A DNA stretch of 64,000 bases from Symsagittifera roscoffensis (GCF_963678635.1 NC_087068.1:250001-314000); one strand, 5' to 3'; positions 30,973 to 39,901 are shown, numbered from the stretch's first letter. Notes: generated from the sequence alone by a model not told the origin. Program-made: numbers and translations.

Positions 30973-33672
30973 TTAAAGTCCTAAAGGTAATGTTACTTGG
31001 TAAGGTGTATTGTTGTATACATGTAAGGAAATAATATCTGAATTCGAGTTTTTCAAATATTTTATTGATGAGATTGTGATTTTGAAAAATTTATGAATAG
31101 GTTTGAATTCAAAATCTGACATATAAAATTTTTGTTTGTTTTGCTTTTTATCATATTGGTGAACTTGCTTTATTGAAAAACTGTATATGTTTCCTGATAG
31201 TGGTTTCAAGTGTTTTCTTTGTTGGTTATATATTGGATAGAATTTTGAAAAGAATAGTGGTTGTTTATTTAATCTTTGAAAAAATGTTAGGGATGTGTCT
31301 TTTGTTTTTGTATATTTATCTTTGATTAATATTTTACTATTCAAGATGTTGATTGTTGGTATATATTTAGAGATAAATGGTATTCCAATGATATTGTGTT
31401 TAATATCAGTGATATGGAATATTTGTTTAAATGGTTTGGTTAAAATTTTGTTTTGCTCCATTGTTCTTGTGGGGAGAAGAAATAATTGAATTTTTCCGTA
31501 GTTTATTAATGTTGATCCTTGTGCTGTTGCTAGTTTGCTGGAAGTTTCAAGAGGTGTTAGCTTTGGGTGTATGGTTTTTATTTCATTCCATGTGGGAATG
31601 TTTATTATATTTGATTCTGCTCCTGAATCAATTAAAAAATCAATTTCAAGATCTGGTGGTTGAAATTCTTTGCTTCTTGGACTTTCTAAAAGAAATGGTA
31701 TTGTCCAAATTTTTTCATTGGGTTGTTCTTTTTGTATGTTTTGATAGATGTGATTTGTATTCAAGCATTTTGTTTTTTCGTTCTCATTGGGTTGATTTGT
31801 AGTGTTAATTTCATTAGTTTTTTGTGTCGTCGGTGTGGAATGGACGGGTTCAATATAATAATTGTGAAGGAGTTCTGATTGATTCTCATATATGTGTGAT
31901 GAAAAAGGTTGTTCATATATAACAGGTTCATAGTCATTTTCGACTTTTATCATATTGATGGAGAGAGTGTTTTCTGCATCGCTTTCTGAATCTGATGATC
32001 CACAGTTTATTTGATTGAGTTGTAACGTATCAGTTACTGTGTCATCAATACCTGGAGGGTCTGATGTTGTTTCTGGATTAGATTGTACTTGATTAATATG
32101 TCTTTGATGTTTAGGTGTACTACTTCTGTGGCGATTATTAGAATTATTATAGTTATTATTATTCCGGTGTGGTGATTGGGAATAAATTCTATAACGATTA
32201 TTATAACTTGAGTGTCGATTTTGTGAATTATTTCGCGATCTGTTTTGGTAATTATTGTTTGGTCTGTTATAGTTCGATCTATTATATGAGTTATTCCTTG
32301 ATTGATTGTTCGGGTAATTCTGGTTTTGGTTGTTTGAATAACTTCTATTCCGATTATTGGAGTAGTTTCTATTCCTATTGTATGATGAATTTCGTGATTG
32401 ATTGTTTGGATAATAATTATTTCTTGATTGGGAATTAGATCTAGAAACAAATCGTTGTGTATTTGAATGTGATCTGGAGTAGTTATTTCGACTATTTGGT
32501 CTATTGTAGTGATTTTGTGATGAATTTTGCGTGTTTCTTCGTTCTGGTGATCTTCCTCTATAACTTGAGTTATATGGTGATTGATTTCTTGTATAATTTG
32601 TATTGTTCGGGAGTGGTTTTCCTGAACTGTTGTTGCTGTAGACTGTTTTGTTCGGTAGATTTTGGTCTTTTTTCATGTATTGATAGAATGATTTATTTGG
32701 TTCTTTATATTTTTGAGGTTTATTTTGATTGTCTTGCTGTTTTTGTCTACATTCAGAAATACTATGTCCGTATCGTCGGCAATAATTACACCATTTTTTG
32801 AAAGATGGTTTGCCTTTAAAGTTTGGGTGTTTTTCGTAAATATTGAGTATTTCAGTGATTTTTTCAACGAGGTCTGTATCTGATTCCTGTATATTGTTTA
32901 TATTTGTGGAAGCTGTTTCAATTCTGTTAACGTATTGTAATTTCAGATTTTCCGTTTCTTCGAGTTTCATTGTGATTTCTGCTTGTTCTAGTTTGTCTAC
33001 TAGTTTTCGAAAATCTAAATCGGGTTCTCGAATTGACGAAGGATGGGATGCTCTCTTTTTTATTGCTATTTTCCTTAATTGTGGTGTTAAGGTCATCATT
33101 AGGATTTCTGTCATCTTTGTGTTTTTATAGTCATGTGTATTTAATGAATATGCTTTTCGAACTAGTGTTTCGATTCGTACTGCTAATTGCTTGATGGTTT
33201 CGTTTGGTAATCTGCGAATTTCATTACATAAAACTCTTTGTTGTTGTTTGTTTCTTTCGGAGTCAAACATTTTTGAAAATTCTTGTGTAAACCTTTTCCA
33301 ATTTGATTTTATTTCTATAGGCAATACTGAAAACCATTTTTGGGCTGCGCCATCTAGAGTTGTTTGTATTAACGCTGTGCGTCGATGTATCCAGTTTCGA
33401 TGTAGTGGCGTATTAATTGGTTCAGGTCCTATGTTTAAAATCAAATTTGCTGTGACTGCATTTAAATAGTCTTCTACAGAATATTCAGGGTCTGTTCCTG
33501 TGAATACCATTAAAGGTTTATTTGATGTTATTGATGATCCACCCATAAGGTATGGATTCATCGTCATTTGTAATGATTCTGCTGCATTTGGCATTTGAGA
33601 AAAATTTGAAAGTTGATTTCTTGTTATTTCGTGTTGTTGAAGATAATATGGGAGTGGTATTTCATTTTGCAT
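30973..33672 (-). CDS. gag: Gag capsid-nucleocapsid fused to aspartic protease
   Basis: 899 codons. The capsid region spans about 60-240 (DGAAQKWFSVLPIEIKSNWK matches the retrotransposon Gag pattern). A CCHC knuckle lies at C295, C298, H303, C308 (CNYCRRYGHSISEC). Residues 330-530 are very rich in Asn, Arg, Ser and Tyr, an RNA-binding-looking low-complexity domain. An acidic stretch follows, then the retropepsin site DFLIDSGAES (D682-S683-G684). Gag and protease share one frame with no shift between them. A TAA at 30973-30975 ends it. The same frame is open for 25 more codons, and the RT frame opens at about 30911, so the gag-pol link is by readthrough plus shift, or is broken. Confidence 0.92.
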   Translation of the reverse strand: MQNEIPLPYYLQQHEITRNQLSNFSQMPNAAESLQMTMNPYLMGGSSITSNKPLMVFTGTDPEYSVEDYLNAVTANLILNIGPEPINTPLHRNWIHRRTALIQTTLDGAAQKWFSVLPIEIKSNWKRFTQEFSKMFDSERNKQQQRVLCNEIRRLPNETIKQLAVRIETLVRKAYSLNTHDYKNTKMTEILMMTLTPQLRKIAIKKRASHPSSIREPDLDFRKLVDKLEQAEITMKLEETENLKLQYVNRIETASTNINNIQESDTDLVEKITEILNIYEKHPNFKGKPSFKKWCNYCRRYGHSISECRQKQQDNQNKPQKYKEPNKSFYQYMKKDQNLPNKTVYSNNSSGKPLPNNTNYTRNQSPYNSSYRGRSPERRNTQNSSQNHYNRPNSRNNYSRSHSNTQRFVSRSNSQSRNNYYPNNQSRNSSYNRNRNYSNNRNRSYSNNQNQNYPNNQSRNNSYNRSNYNRPNNNYQNRSRNNSQNRHSSYNNRYRIYSQSPHRNNNNYNNSNNRHRSSTPKHQRHINQVQSNPETTSDPPGIDDTVTDTLQLNQINCGSSDSESDAENTLSINMIKVENDYEPVIYEQPFSSHIYENQSELLHNYYIEPVHSTPTTQKTNEINTTNQPNENEKTKCLNTNHIYQNIQKEQPNEKIWTIPFLLESPRSKEFQPPDLEIDFLIDSGAESNIINIPTWNEIKTIHPKLTPLETSSKLATAQGSTLINYGKIQLFLLPTRTMEQNKILTKPFKQIFHITDIKHNIIGIPFISKYIPTINILNSKILIKDKYTKTKDTSLTFFQRLNKQPLFFSKFYPIYNQQRKHLKPLSGNIYSFSIKQVHQYDKKQNKQKFYMSDFEFKPIHKFFKITISSIKYLKNSNSDIISLHVYNNTPYQVTLPLGL

Positions 33673-33912
33673 TTGTGCTGGTTGGTACTAGTTTGCAATC
33701 ATTGGGTTTTGTTGCTGAATTGGTTGAAAAGATTGTGTATTAATTGGGTTTTGTTGCTGAATTGGTTGTTGATTTTGTGTATCTATTGGTTGTGGAGAAA
33801 AAATTCTATGATATGTATGTGGTTTCTATATTCCTTGTCCACGATATTCTTGATTATAGGGTGCAAATATATCTGGTTGTAAGAAATCATCATCTGAGGA
33901 TAAGTAATCCAT
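33673..33912 (-). pseudogene. gag: Upstream gag extension with two in-frame TAG codons
   Basis: In the gag frame, an ATG at 33912 opens a natural-looking acidic start (MDYLSSDDDFLQPD). It reaches TAG at 33826-33828, then a Gln/Pro-rich stretch with repeated QPIQQQNP, then a second TAG at 33688-33690, 16 codons before the first ATG of the long gag frame (33672). Both stops are TAG in a Gln-rich context, where single C-to-T changes of CAG would produce them. Either gag starts at 33672 or this part was once joined to it. Confidence 0.6.
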
Positions 33913-34931
33913 TTGATAAGATGTTTGTTTTTTATTTTTATTTTGTTTTCACTACGATCCTGTGGAGGATGTAAATTTGTTTGGAAATTCACTGAATTAG
34001 GTGGTGCCATTGGGTTATCCCAGTTTCGAGATCTTGTATAATTACTAAAATTTTTTCGTGGTTGATAATTTGTTTTTGATGGATGTGTGTAATTATAATT
34101 ATGGTCTGCAAAGTTGTTTCTAGTGAACGTTTTGCGTGTTTTTGGCGGTATTGTCATGGGTCTGTATGTTTGGTAATCCATGTGTGAATATTTTGGGGCA
34201 ACCGAAGGTTTAACGGTTGATTGTAATGTTACCTGTGTTTGTGAAGGATTTGTATTTCTTGGTGTTGTTAAGTTTGGACGTATTGGTGAAATACTTTGTT
34301 GTGTAGTTGTTGTGTGTACGATTTCTTCATTTATGAAGTGTGATGGTGTCTGGATATCTTGTTGAGTAAGATTCCTAGTTCCATTGAGGTTTTCATTGTG
34401 TATGACTGTAGAGTTTAAACTATTATTTTGCATATCGGGTAAAAATTTATTATAGTTTAATGGTGTTGCATCAATGGTTAATGGTATTACTCGTACATAA
34501 TCTCTTACATAAGATATCGTACTTATTGCTTGACTTGAGATTGATTGTGGGAAGTTTATGGATGCGGGATGAGACCATTCGGGGTCCCAAACATAGTCTG
34601 ATTGTTCTGTGATGGCAGTATCATCGTTTGAGTTTTGGGGTCTAAAATTTTTTCTTGCTTGTGAAATTAAATCAATATTATGTGTGAAATAATCTATTAT
34701 GAACCATGCCAAGATTTTTTGTAAGTCGTGTTTTGTATGTTGTGAAACTTCATCTTTCGTGAAATTTTCTTTAATTATATTTAGAAAACTAGAGAGTAGT
34801 GTGATTTCATGTCGTACTCTTATATGTTTAGATGTTTCTGTCGGTGAGACATTTGGTATCTGGATTTCGTTTTCTAATATCGAGATATAATGCTTTTTAT
34901 ATGTTCTGAGAATACTTTTGAGAATTCTAAA
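33783..34931 (-). CDS. Pre-gag ORF, second part: Asn/Thr-rich basic protein
   Basis: The frame is open from after a TGA at 34932-34934 to 33783. The first part is helical-looking (EITLLSSFLNIIKENF, ILAWFIIDYF). The middle is Asn/Thr/Pro/Gln-rich. A basic section, RKTFTRNNF...RPRKNFSNYTRSRNW, follows. The last 40 codons overlap the gag extension in a different frame and look less natural, as if a frame change in the A-rich run near 33930-33960 had occurred. It could be the N-terminal (matrix-like) part of a larger Gag. I do not recognise a family. Confidence 0.55.
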   Translation of the reverse strand, partial: FRILKSILRTYKKHYISILENEIQIPNVSPTETSKHIRVRHEITLLSSFLNIIKENFTKDEVSQHTKHDLQKILAWFIIDYFTHNIDLISQARKNFRPQNSNDDTAITEQSDYVWDPEWSHPASINFPQSISSQAISTISYVRDYVRVIPLTIDATPLNYNKFLPDMQNNSLNSTVIHNENLNGTRNLTQQDIQTPSHFINEEIVHTTTTQQSISPIRPNLTTPRNTNPSQTQVTLQSTVKPSVAPKYSHMDYQTYRPMTIPPKTRKTFTRNNFADHNYNYTHPSKTNYQPRKNFSNYTRSRNWDNPMAPPNSVNFQTNLHPPQDRSENKIKIKNKHLIKWITYPQMMISYNQIYLHPIIKNIVDKEYRNHIHIIEFFLHNQ

Positions 34932-35236
34932 TCAAGGTCGTCTGTTTGAATTATATATTTACTGTGATTCTGGTTTGGTGAGCTGAATTCTATGGAGTAG
35001 ATTCCGTATTGTTGTGTTAGGTTACATATATCTTTTAGATAGTGATCGATAATTTGTCTTTTGATTTTTACATCTGGGAACTCTGTTTTACATGGACTGA
35101 TTCCGGGTTCAAACAAATTTAAGAGTAAATTTTTGCAAAATATATGCTGTCCTCTATCAGTGGTTGCATCTACGATAAAGGGGAAGATATCATCATCATC
35201 TGGACTTTCTTCACCTGGGGTGTGCGTTGAGCTCAT
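34874..35236 (-). CDS. Pre-gag ORF, first part: 120 aa, acidic start
   Basis: An ATG at 35236 gives MSSTHTPGEESPDDDD, then a mixed, folded-looking sequence (LLLNLFEPGISPCKTEFPDV, QQYGIYSIEFSSPNQ), ending SIISRY. The next ORF overlaps its last 58 nt in another frame and continues the same kind of composition, so the two are probably one gene with a frame change between 34874 and 34931. It begins inside the end of the small basic ORF (26-nt overlap). Confidence 0.55.
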   Translation of the reverse strand: MSSTHTPGEESPDDDDIFPFIVDATTDRGQHIFCKNLLLNLFEPGISPCKTEFPDVKIKRQIIDHYLKDICNLTQQYGIYSIEFSSPNQNHSKYIIQTDDLDLEFSKVFSEHIKSIISRY

Positions 35237-35678
35237 TTTTTCGTTCGATGACTGTTAATATGTAATTATCAATGTGTCTAATTGGTTGATTCCAATTGTA
35301 TAAATGTATTGGTTTGTGTTTATACTGCTTTTTTATTCTTCTTTTTCCTCTTTTTGATGAATTTGAAGTTGTTTCTGAGTCAGAGAAATATAATTGATCG
35401 TGAATTGGGCAATTTTTATCTATTGATTCTTTTAGTTTATAAAGTTCGTCTAAACTGTTGGTTTCTGATTCTGAAAATGCATTTCAATTTTTTGAAAATC
35501 TTTTTCGTGTTATTTGTCTTTGTTTAGTTATTATTTTTCTCTTTAATGTTTGTCGTTTTGTTCTAATGTATCCAACTGTTTGTGTATGAGGTGTGATTAC
35601 AAGGTCGTATTTTTTGTTATCTATTTCACAATTGTGTAAAACGATTTTTTGTTTATTTCCTAGGTTTTTAAATGACAT
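35211..35678 (-). CDS. Small basic ORF (about 155 codons) with one in-frame TGA
   Basis: An ATG at 35678 starts MSFKNLGNKQKIVLHNCEID. A very basic segment follows (RTKRQTLKRKIITKQRQITRKR). A TGA lies at 35484-35486, after which the same frame stays open to 35211 and contains a second basic cluster (KRGKRRIKKQ). Composition and place (first gene after the leader) recall small RNA-binding or nuclear-localised accessory proteins of complex retroviruses, but there is no sequence match that I can see. The stop may be a lesion. Confidence 0.45.
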
Positions 35679-36902
35679 AAGGTTTAGGATGACGGATGCA
35701 AAAGGTTGTTAAATGATTTCTATTTGCTTAAACTGTTAGTCCTTACGATTTTTTTGTTAGCCTAACCTGGGTCTATTTGTTCAGGGTTGGGGAGAAAAGT
35801 ATATCGATTCCGAAGAATGATTTTATACTTTCTCGTGGATAGTATAAGCTAAGGTGTTAACTTACTTAATCTTACTTAAGGGTAGTGATTGTGTTCAGGG
35901 TTGGAGAATAGTAAATCGATCCACAAGGTTCAGGTATAATTAGAACGCGAGTAGTTCGTTAGATACTATTTTAAACTTACTAAGTCTAAGATTTATCCTG
36001 GGTCTGGTAAGAGGGGGGATCAAGTGAAGGATGAATAACCGAAGTTCTTCACTGTTTATCCTAATTTGAATGATTAGTTTTGTTTAAAAATTTCTATTAG
36101 TCCTGGGTTTTTAGAAAGGGTTGGATAGTGAATCGACGTTTGAGGTCGTTAGACACTAGTTAAGTGGGTGGGGGAGAACAAAGTTGTTCTTTTTGATCCA
36201 AGGATAGGCCTTGATGATCAAGTTTTAAATTTAATTAAATAGAAAATGATTTAAGATCCAAGGATAAGCCTTGATGATCTGATTTTAAAATTAAGTGAAT
36301 TTAAGTTTAAAATGTTTTAAATTTGTGTAAAGAATAGATTTAGTATTTTTATGATATTAGTGAGCTTATGAATGCTGTTATGTTTAGGCGATGAAGCTGG
36401 AACAACAGGATGATTTATAATTACTAACCGTTTATTGTCATGCTACTAATTTTTATTTTGATTTTTCAATAAATATTTTTCAAACATGTTTTGTATATTA
36501 CTGCAGAATTTAGGAAAACGATCTGAGATCTTTTTATCAATCGTTATTGTATATTAATAATTTTGTTTAGCGCCTGAAATGATTTTGAAGATTGACTTCA
36601 AAATTTTATGTTTGCAAATGAAAATCTAAATTCATTGCTAGTAGTATTCTAAATACAAAAGTTTGTTCTGGCTTTTGCCGAACTATCATATAACTATATG
36701 GTAAGTTTCTGCTTTGTCGTATGTCGTCTCTGGTTCGAGGTCTTCTTCCAATTCCGGGTAGTTCTGTTATCGTTTGGAATATTGGCTCTGATCTATTGAG
36801 TCGTAGAGACATTTCGATTAAATTATTGTCGTATAACATTTTGTAAACGTTTTGTCTAAATTCTAATCTATTATTGGTTAATTCTAAGCTATTAAGGTCT
36901 TG
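35679..36902 (-). promoter_or_regulatory. Long 5' leader with repeated motifs and hairpins
   Basis: Between primer-binding site and first gene lie 1.2 kb. A motif (plus-strand form GGGTTGG..AGAA...ATCGAT) occurs three times, near 35783-35812, 35895-35923 and 36115-36138. A second motif, GATCCAAGGATAGGCCTTGA or close to it, occurs at 36197-36222 and 36250-36275 and can fold on CAAGG/CCTTG. Repeated hairpins in this place are what packaging and dimerisation signals look like; assignment as such is inference. Confidence 0.5.
36606..36839 (-). CDS. Leader ORF, 77 aa
   Basis: An ATG at 36839. The protein is basic in the middle (GIGRRPRTRDDIRQSRN) and hydrophobic towards the end. The frame is open upstream without ATG through the primer-binding site to the edge of the LTR (about 36955), where LTR sequence gives a TGA. 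The upstream section has a leucine-spaced pattern (LNSLELTNNRLEFRQN). A leader ORF may be translated, but chance is possible at this length. Confidence 0.3.
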   Translation of the reverse strand: MLYDNNLIEMSLRLNRSEPIFQTITELPGIGRRPRTRDDIRQSRNLPYSYMIVRQKPEQTFVFRILLAMNLDFHLQT

Positions 36903-36924
36903 TTCGAGACTTATGGTCGCACCA
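36903..36924 (-). other. Primer-binding site
   Basis: Two bases inside the 5' LTR the sense strand reads TGGTGCGACCATAAGTCTCG. It begins TGG as expected for pairing with a tRNA CCA end. The plus strand here resembles a tRNA 3' end (GTTCGA, then 17 nt, then CCA), so the match may extend into the T-arm. It is one base short of the normal spacing, so I do not name the tRNA. Confidence 0.7.
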
Positions 36925-36926
36925 GA

Positions 36927-37336
36927 TGAGTTATGACCGATGGGTATAACTCATAGAGTAATTTCGGATAGGGTACACCGTCTGCTCGTCACGCTATCTT
37001 ATTTTCGGCCGGATAGATTCGTGCAACTTCTTAGTCTAATACCGATCCTAATCTTACTCTTATACTATCTAGTCTCAGGTTGTTTAACTAGTCTCTGCTA
37101 GGCTCAATAGATCTAGGGTATACTGGTTTATTGCGGCTGCTGAAGTACTCGGGAGAGTTCAACTAATTTCTAAGTTAAATTCAAATCTCTCTGGTGCTGA
37201 AATTACAAGTAATTTCAGCACTTACAAATAAGTGGATTGTTAGTTAGATGGATCATGATTGGTTAATGTTAAATACTTTACATTGGTAAAATATCTAATT
37301 TATCCAATCATAAAATGTAGTTTAGATCAGGTTCCA
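36927..37336 (-). repeat. 5' LTR of the 18.8-kb element
   Basis: 410 bp, apparently identical to 18536-18945, and the upstream LTR in sense orientation. It is followed on its outer side by GTAG (37337-37340), the second copy of the target duplication. Confidence 0.96.
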
Positions 37337-37340
37337 GTAG

Positions 37341-38499
37341 TTAATTAAGCTATAAAACACTTACCCAACATCGGGAGCAAATTGAATCTGGATTAAAAAA
37401 AGAAATACACTTTTTGCAATGCATTCTGAAAATAATTGGTTTCATTCATGGCCTTAATAGTGCGAAAACGAATAAATTCAATTATACTTTTTTCAAGATT
37501 CCGCCGGTGAATTTTTGAGGGTAATTGTTTGCGACACTTAATAAAAGCGACTAAATTTCGAGAGAAGACATGAACCTAATTTTATGCTTTTCGTTTTTGA
37601 TTTTTCAAATCTTAAAAGAAATAAACAGATTGGTTTGCAAATTATAGTGATTCTCATTTCCAACCAGACAATGGCTTCGAGTCGTTTTTTGGAATTGTTG
37701 ATGGGCTCCTAAATAAATTGGATCATTTTTTTAAGGTTTCTATTTATGCTTTCAAGTTTTTGAAAAATGTGAAATGGCGGTTTTCATAAATTATTGTTTT
37801 GGCGATTCTGTGGCAGATATTTTTTTATTTTTTATTTAAGGTGTCCTTCCAGCAGAATCACTGTCTGTTGTCCAGACCGGGACGCCGAGTGTTGCAGGGA
37901 CAACTGTCCCAAATCTGTAATTCCAAATCTCCTGCTGGCGGGCAAGGGACACCAAAATGGTAGGTTTGTATACATTGCAAGACAACCAGTAGAAAGCTTA
38001 CGAACAGATCTTATAAAGCAGTTGCCTTTTGAAAACAATTAAAACTTTTTTCTCCCCGGGAATCGTCATACGAGGACAGTGAAAAATAGTCGCTTCTGCA
38101 AATTTGCCAAAATGGATGGGGTCGAATAAGGGCCCGCGTTGGCCAAAAACGCTCTTCATACAATTGGAAAACAAATGATAAATATCTTATATTTATTGTC
38201 GACCCAGGTACATTTTTCATGCAATTCCTGAAGAACATAAGGTTGTATTAAAGGTTTATAATTAGGATCTTTTGCTATATGGACTTTGTATTAGTAGCAT
38301 TTTTTCCAGCAACCAAAAAACTGTTAATTTTTATTCAATTTAACTTCTCCATTTTTTCGAATTGTATTCGTGATCAATCACAAGTTAATGAAGGCTTAAA
38401 TCACCAAAAGATTAAATATACATTGCCTCTAGTGACCTGAACATCGATGTCTCGCACAAACGCTATAATGAAAGTAGCAAACTTTCAATTTTTTTTTAG
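37341..38499. other. Spacer right of the retroelement, no gene supported
   Basis: AT-rich sequence with one GC-balanced island (37840-38040). There a plus-strand frame is Cys-rich (CCPDRDAECCRDNC) and a minus-strand frame is equally open. Neither has splice signals or a family pattern that I recognise, so the island could be a decayed exon or repeat. A minus-strand donor-like GGGTAAGT lies near 37358. Confidence 0.4.
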
Positions 38500-38960
38500 A
38501 ATTTCATGACTACGTTATGTTCCAGGACTACCTTATATATATTCCGGTTAGTTTACATGCTACGTTAATAAATTCCGATTTCTTTTGTATGGCGTGATTA
38601 TGTATGCCTTGATCAATGTCTGATTAATTGAAAATTCAAAAAATTAAAATAATCGTCATTGAAAAATTTTGCCAAAAAATAAAAGTTTTTTTTTGTTATA
38701 TCATTTGTAAAAGACAGCTCGAGACAATTCAGGTCATTTTCTATGCATTGTAACAGCAAGACCGCCCAACTTTCAGTGCTTTGAGCAATCAAGGTCTTTG
38801 TCACTTGTGTTCGGTTGCAACGCACCTATCATACAATTGCCATTTGTGGGAAAATGTTAACTATAGAGATTTCACACAGTTTTCTTTACGTATGGAATTG
38901 CATGGAATTGCAGGAAAACAAATTTCCCATTTATGAGAAATGTATAACAAGCATTTTTGT
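38500..38960. mobile_element. Diverged copy of the CATACAATT TIR family
   Basis: The sequence follows 54415-54880 through the landmarks TTGATCAATGTCTGAT, TTTTGCCAAAAAATAAAAGT and GGTCTTTGTCACTTGTGTTC. It is more diverged than the 9498 and 54011 copies, with ends not definable by eye; CATACAATT patches continue to about 39230. Confidence 0.65.
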
Positions 38961-39718
38961 CCAAACCGGGGATTGCGCGCAAACAATAACTCAAAAAAAT
39001 TTTTGAGGTAATTTCAAAACTTCAATGAAATTGAATGGAAAGTGTGGACTAGCTTTTTTGACATAACAATTTACGATACATTGGCTTTCATTCCCGAAGA
39101 AAGAAATGTTCTTTTTAAGTTCGATGACACTATTTAGAAAAAAGCGTATGAAAAGTGTATGGTTAGCAATTTTTTCTTAGACTTAACTTATTTGAATTGT
39201 ATGGGCGAATTTTGTTTGGGAGTTTTTTGACGCACGAAGAACGCCGACTGAGAGACATTGCTATTGTGTAAACAAAACACGAATTTAACTAAAGTTTTTG
39301 TCATACTGACTCAATTTATCAAATCAAATTCAATAAACCAATTACTTGCTGAGTTTAGCAATGGTTCTGTTACAAAAAAGAATATTCTGAAAAACTTTCT
39401 TCGAAATACACATATGAAGTTTTGCGGCAAACTGCAAGTACATATGAAAATCAGCATTGCATCTGTGTGATTGGTTTTTGTTGCAGCTAAAGTGTAATTA
39501 AGGAAGATTTTTGTTTAAAAAAAATTGTTATTAAACCGTACTGGTGCTCTAATTTAAGTCAGATTTTTGTACCAATGTATGAACAAAACTCATAATTTTT
39601 GGCTACTACACCAAAAAATTTGCAGGAAAGTTTTGCAAGAAAAACAATTTTTGTAATTACAATCTTTTTTATTTCGAGTAAAGCAAGTTAGAAATAACTG
39701 ATTTTATTCAATCCAAAA
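38961..39718. other. AT-rich spacer, no gene seen
   Basis: It holds residual CATACAATT-type patches and AT-rich sequence. No frame of more than about 70 codons and no motif is seen. Confidence 0.4.
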
Positions 39719-39901
39719 ATGTGTCTAAAAACCATCAAGCTGAAAATTACACATGTCGCTATCTCCAGAAAAGTTTTCGAATCGTCTGAAAAACGTCAAT
39801 TATTTGAGCGACTAGCAGCATATCATTTACATAGACAAGACAAACACAGGATCCGCGTACGGAACCTTGTCGAAGAATGCATTAAACAGGCAAACAATTA
39901 G
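39719..39901 (+). CDS. 60-codon coding-looking fragment
   Basis: An ATG to TAG frame is rich in charged residues (SSEKRQLFERLAAYHLHRQD, RNLVEECIKQ), unlike the AT-rich surroundings, just left of the old LTR element. It may be a decayed exon or part of an older element. I do not recognise it. Confidence 0.25.
   Translation: MCLKTIKLKITHVAISRKVFESSEKRQLFERLAAYHLHRQDKHRIRVRNLVEECIKQANN

Larger units (their letters stand above)
18536..37336 (-). mobile_element. 18.8-kb Ty3/gypsy-type retroelement with captured glycoprotein gene
   Basis: The two 410-bp LTRs begin TG and end CA and look identical by eye. GTAG flanks both outer ends (18532-18535 and 37337-37340). In sense order (right to left) it has: 5' LTR, primer-binding site, leader, small basic ORF, pre-gag ORF, gag-protease, RT-RNase H, integrase, two tiny membrane ORFs, a methionine-free ORF, a class III-like glycoprotein, a 602-aa unknown ORF, a 1.6-kb tail with antisense ORFs, and the 3' LTR. 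The sense strand is markedly A+C rich throughout. RT motifs and the integrase GPY/F tail place it with Ty3/gypsy. It is about twice the usual length of such elements. The coding frames carry about a dozen disruptions, so this copy as assembled should not be autonomous. Confidence 0.95.

Noticed and set aside
31295-33882. Many plus-strand ORFs opposite gag
   Set aside because: They are the mirror of an A+C-rich coding strand, change with every frame and show no independent features. The same holds for plus-strand ORFs opposite pol, env and the 602-aa ORF.
36895-36926. tRNA gene at the LTR edge
   Set aside because: Only the 3'-end-like portion with CCA is present; there is no D-arm, anticodon arm or paired acceptor stem. 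It is explained by the primer-binding site.
37794-38042. Cys-rich 82-codon plus-strand ORF as a small secreted peptide
   Set aside because: The start lies in AT-rich sequence, the opposite strand is equally open and the cysteine spacing fits no family I can name; kept only as a comment on the spacer.
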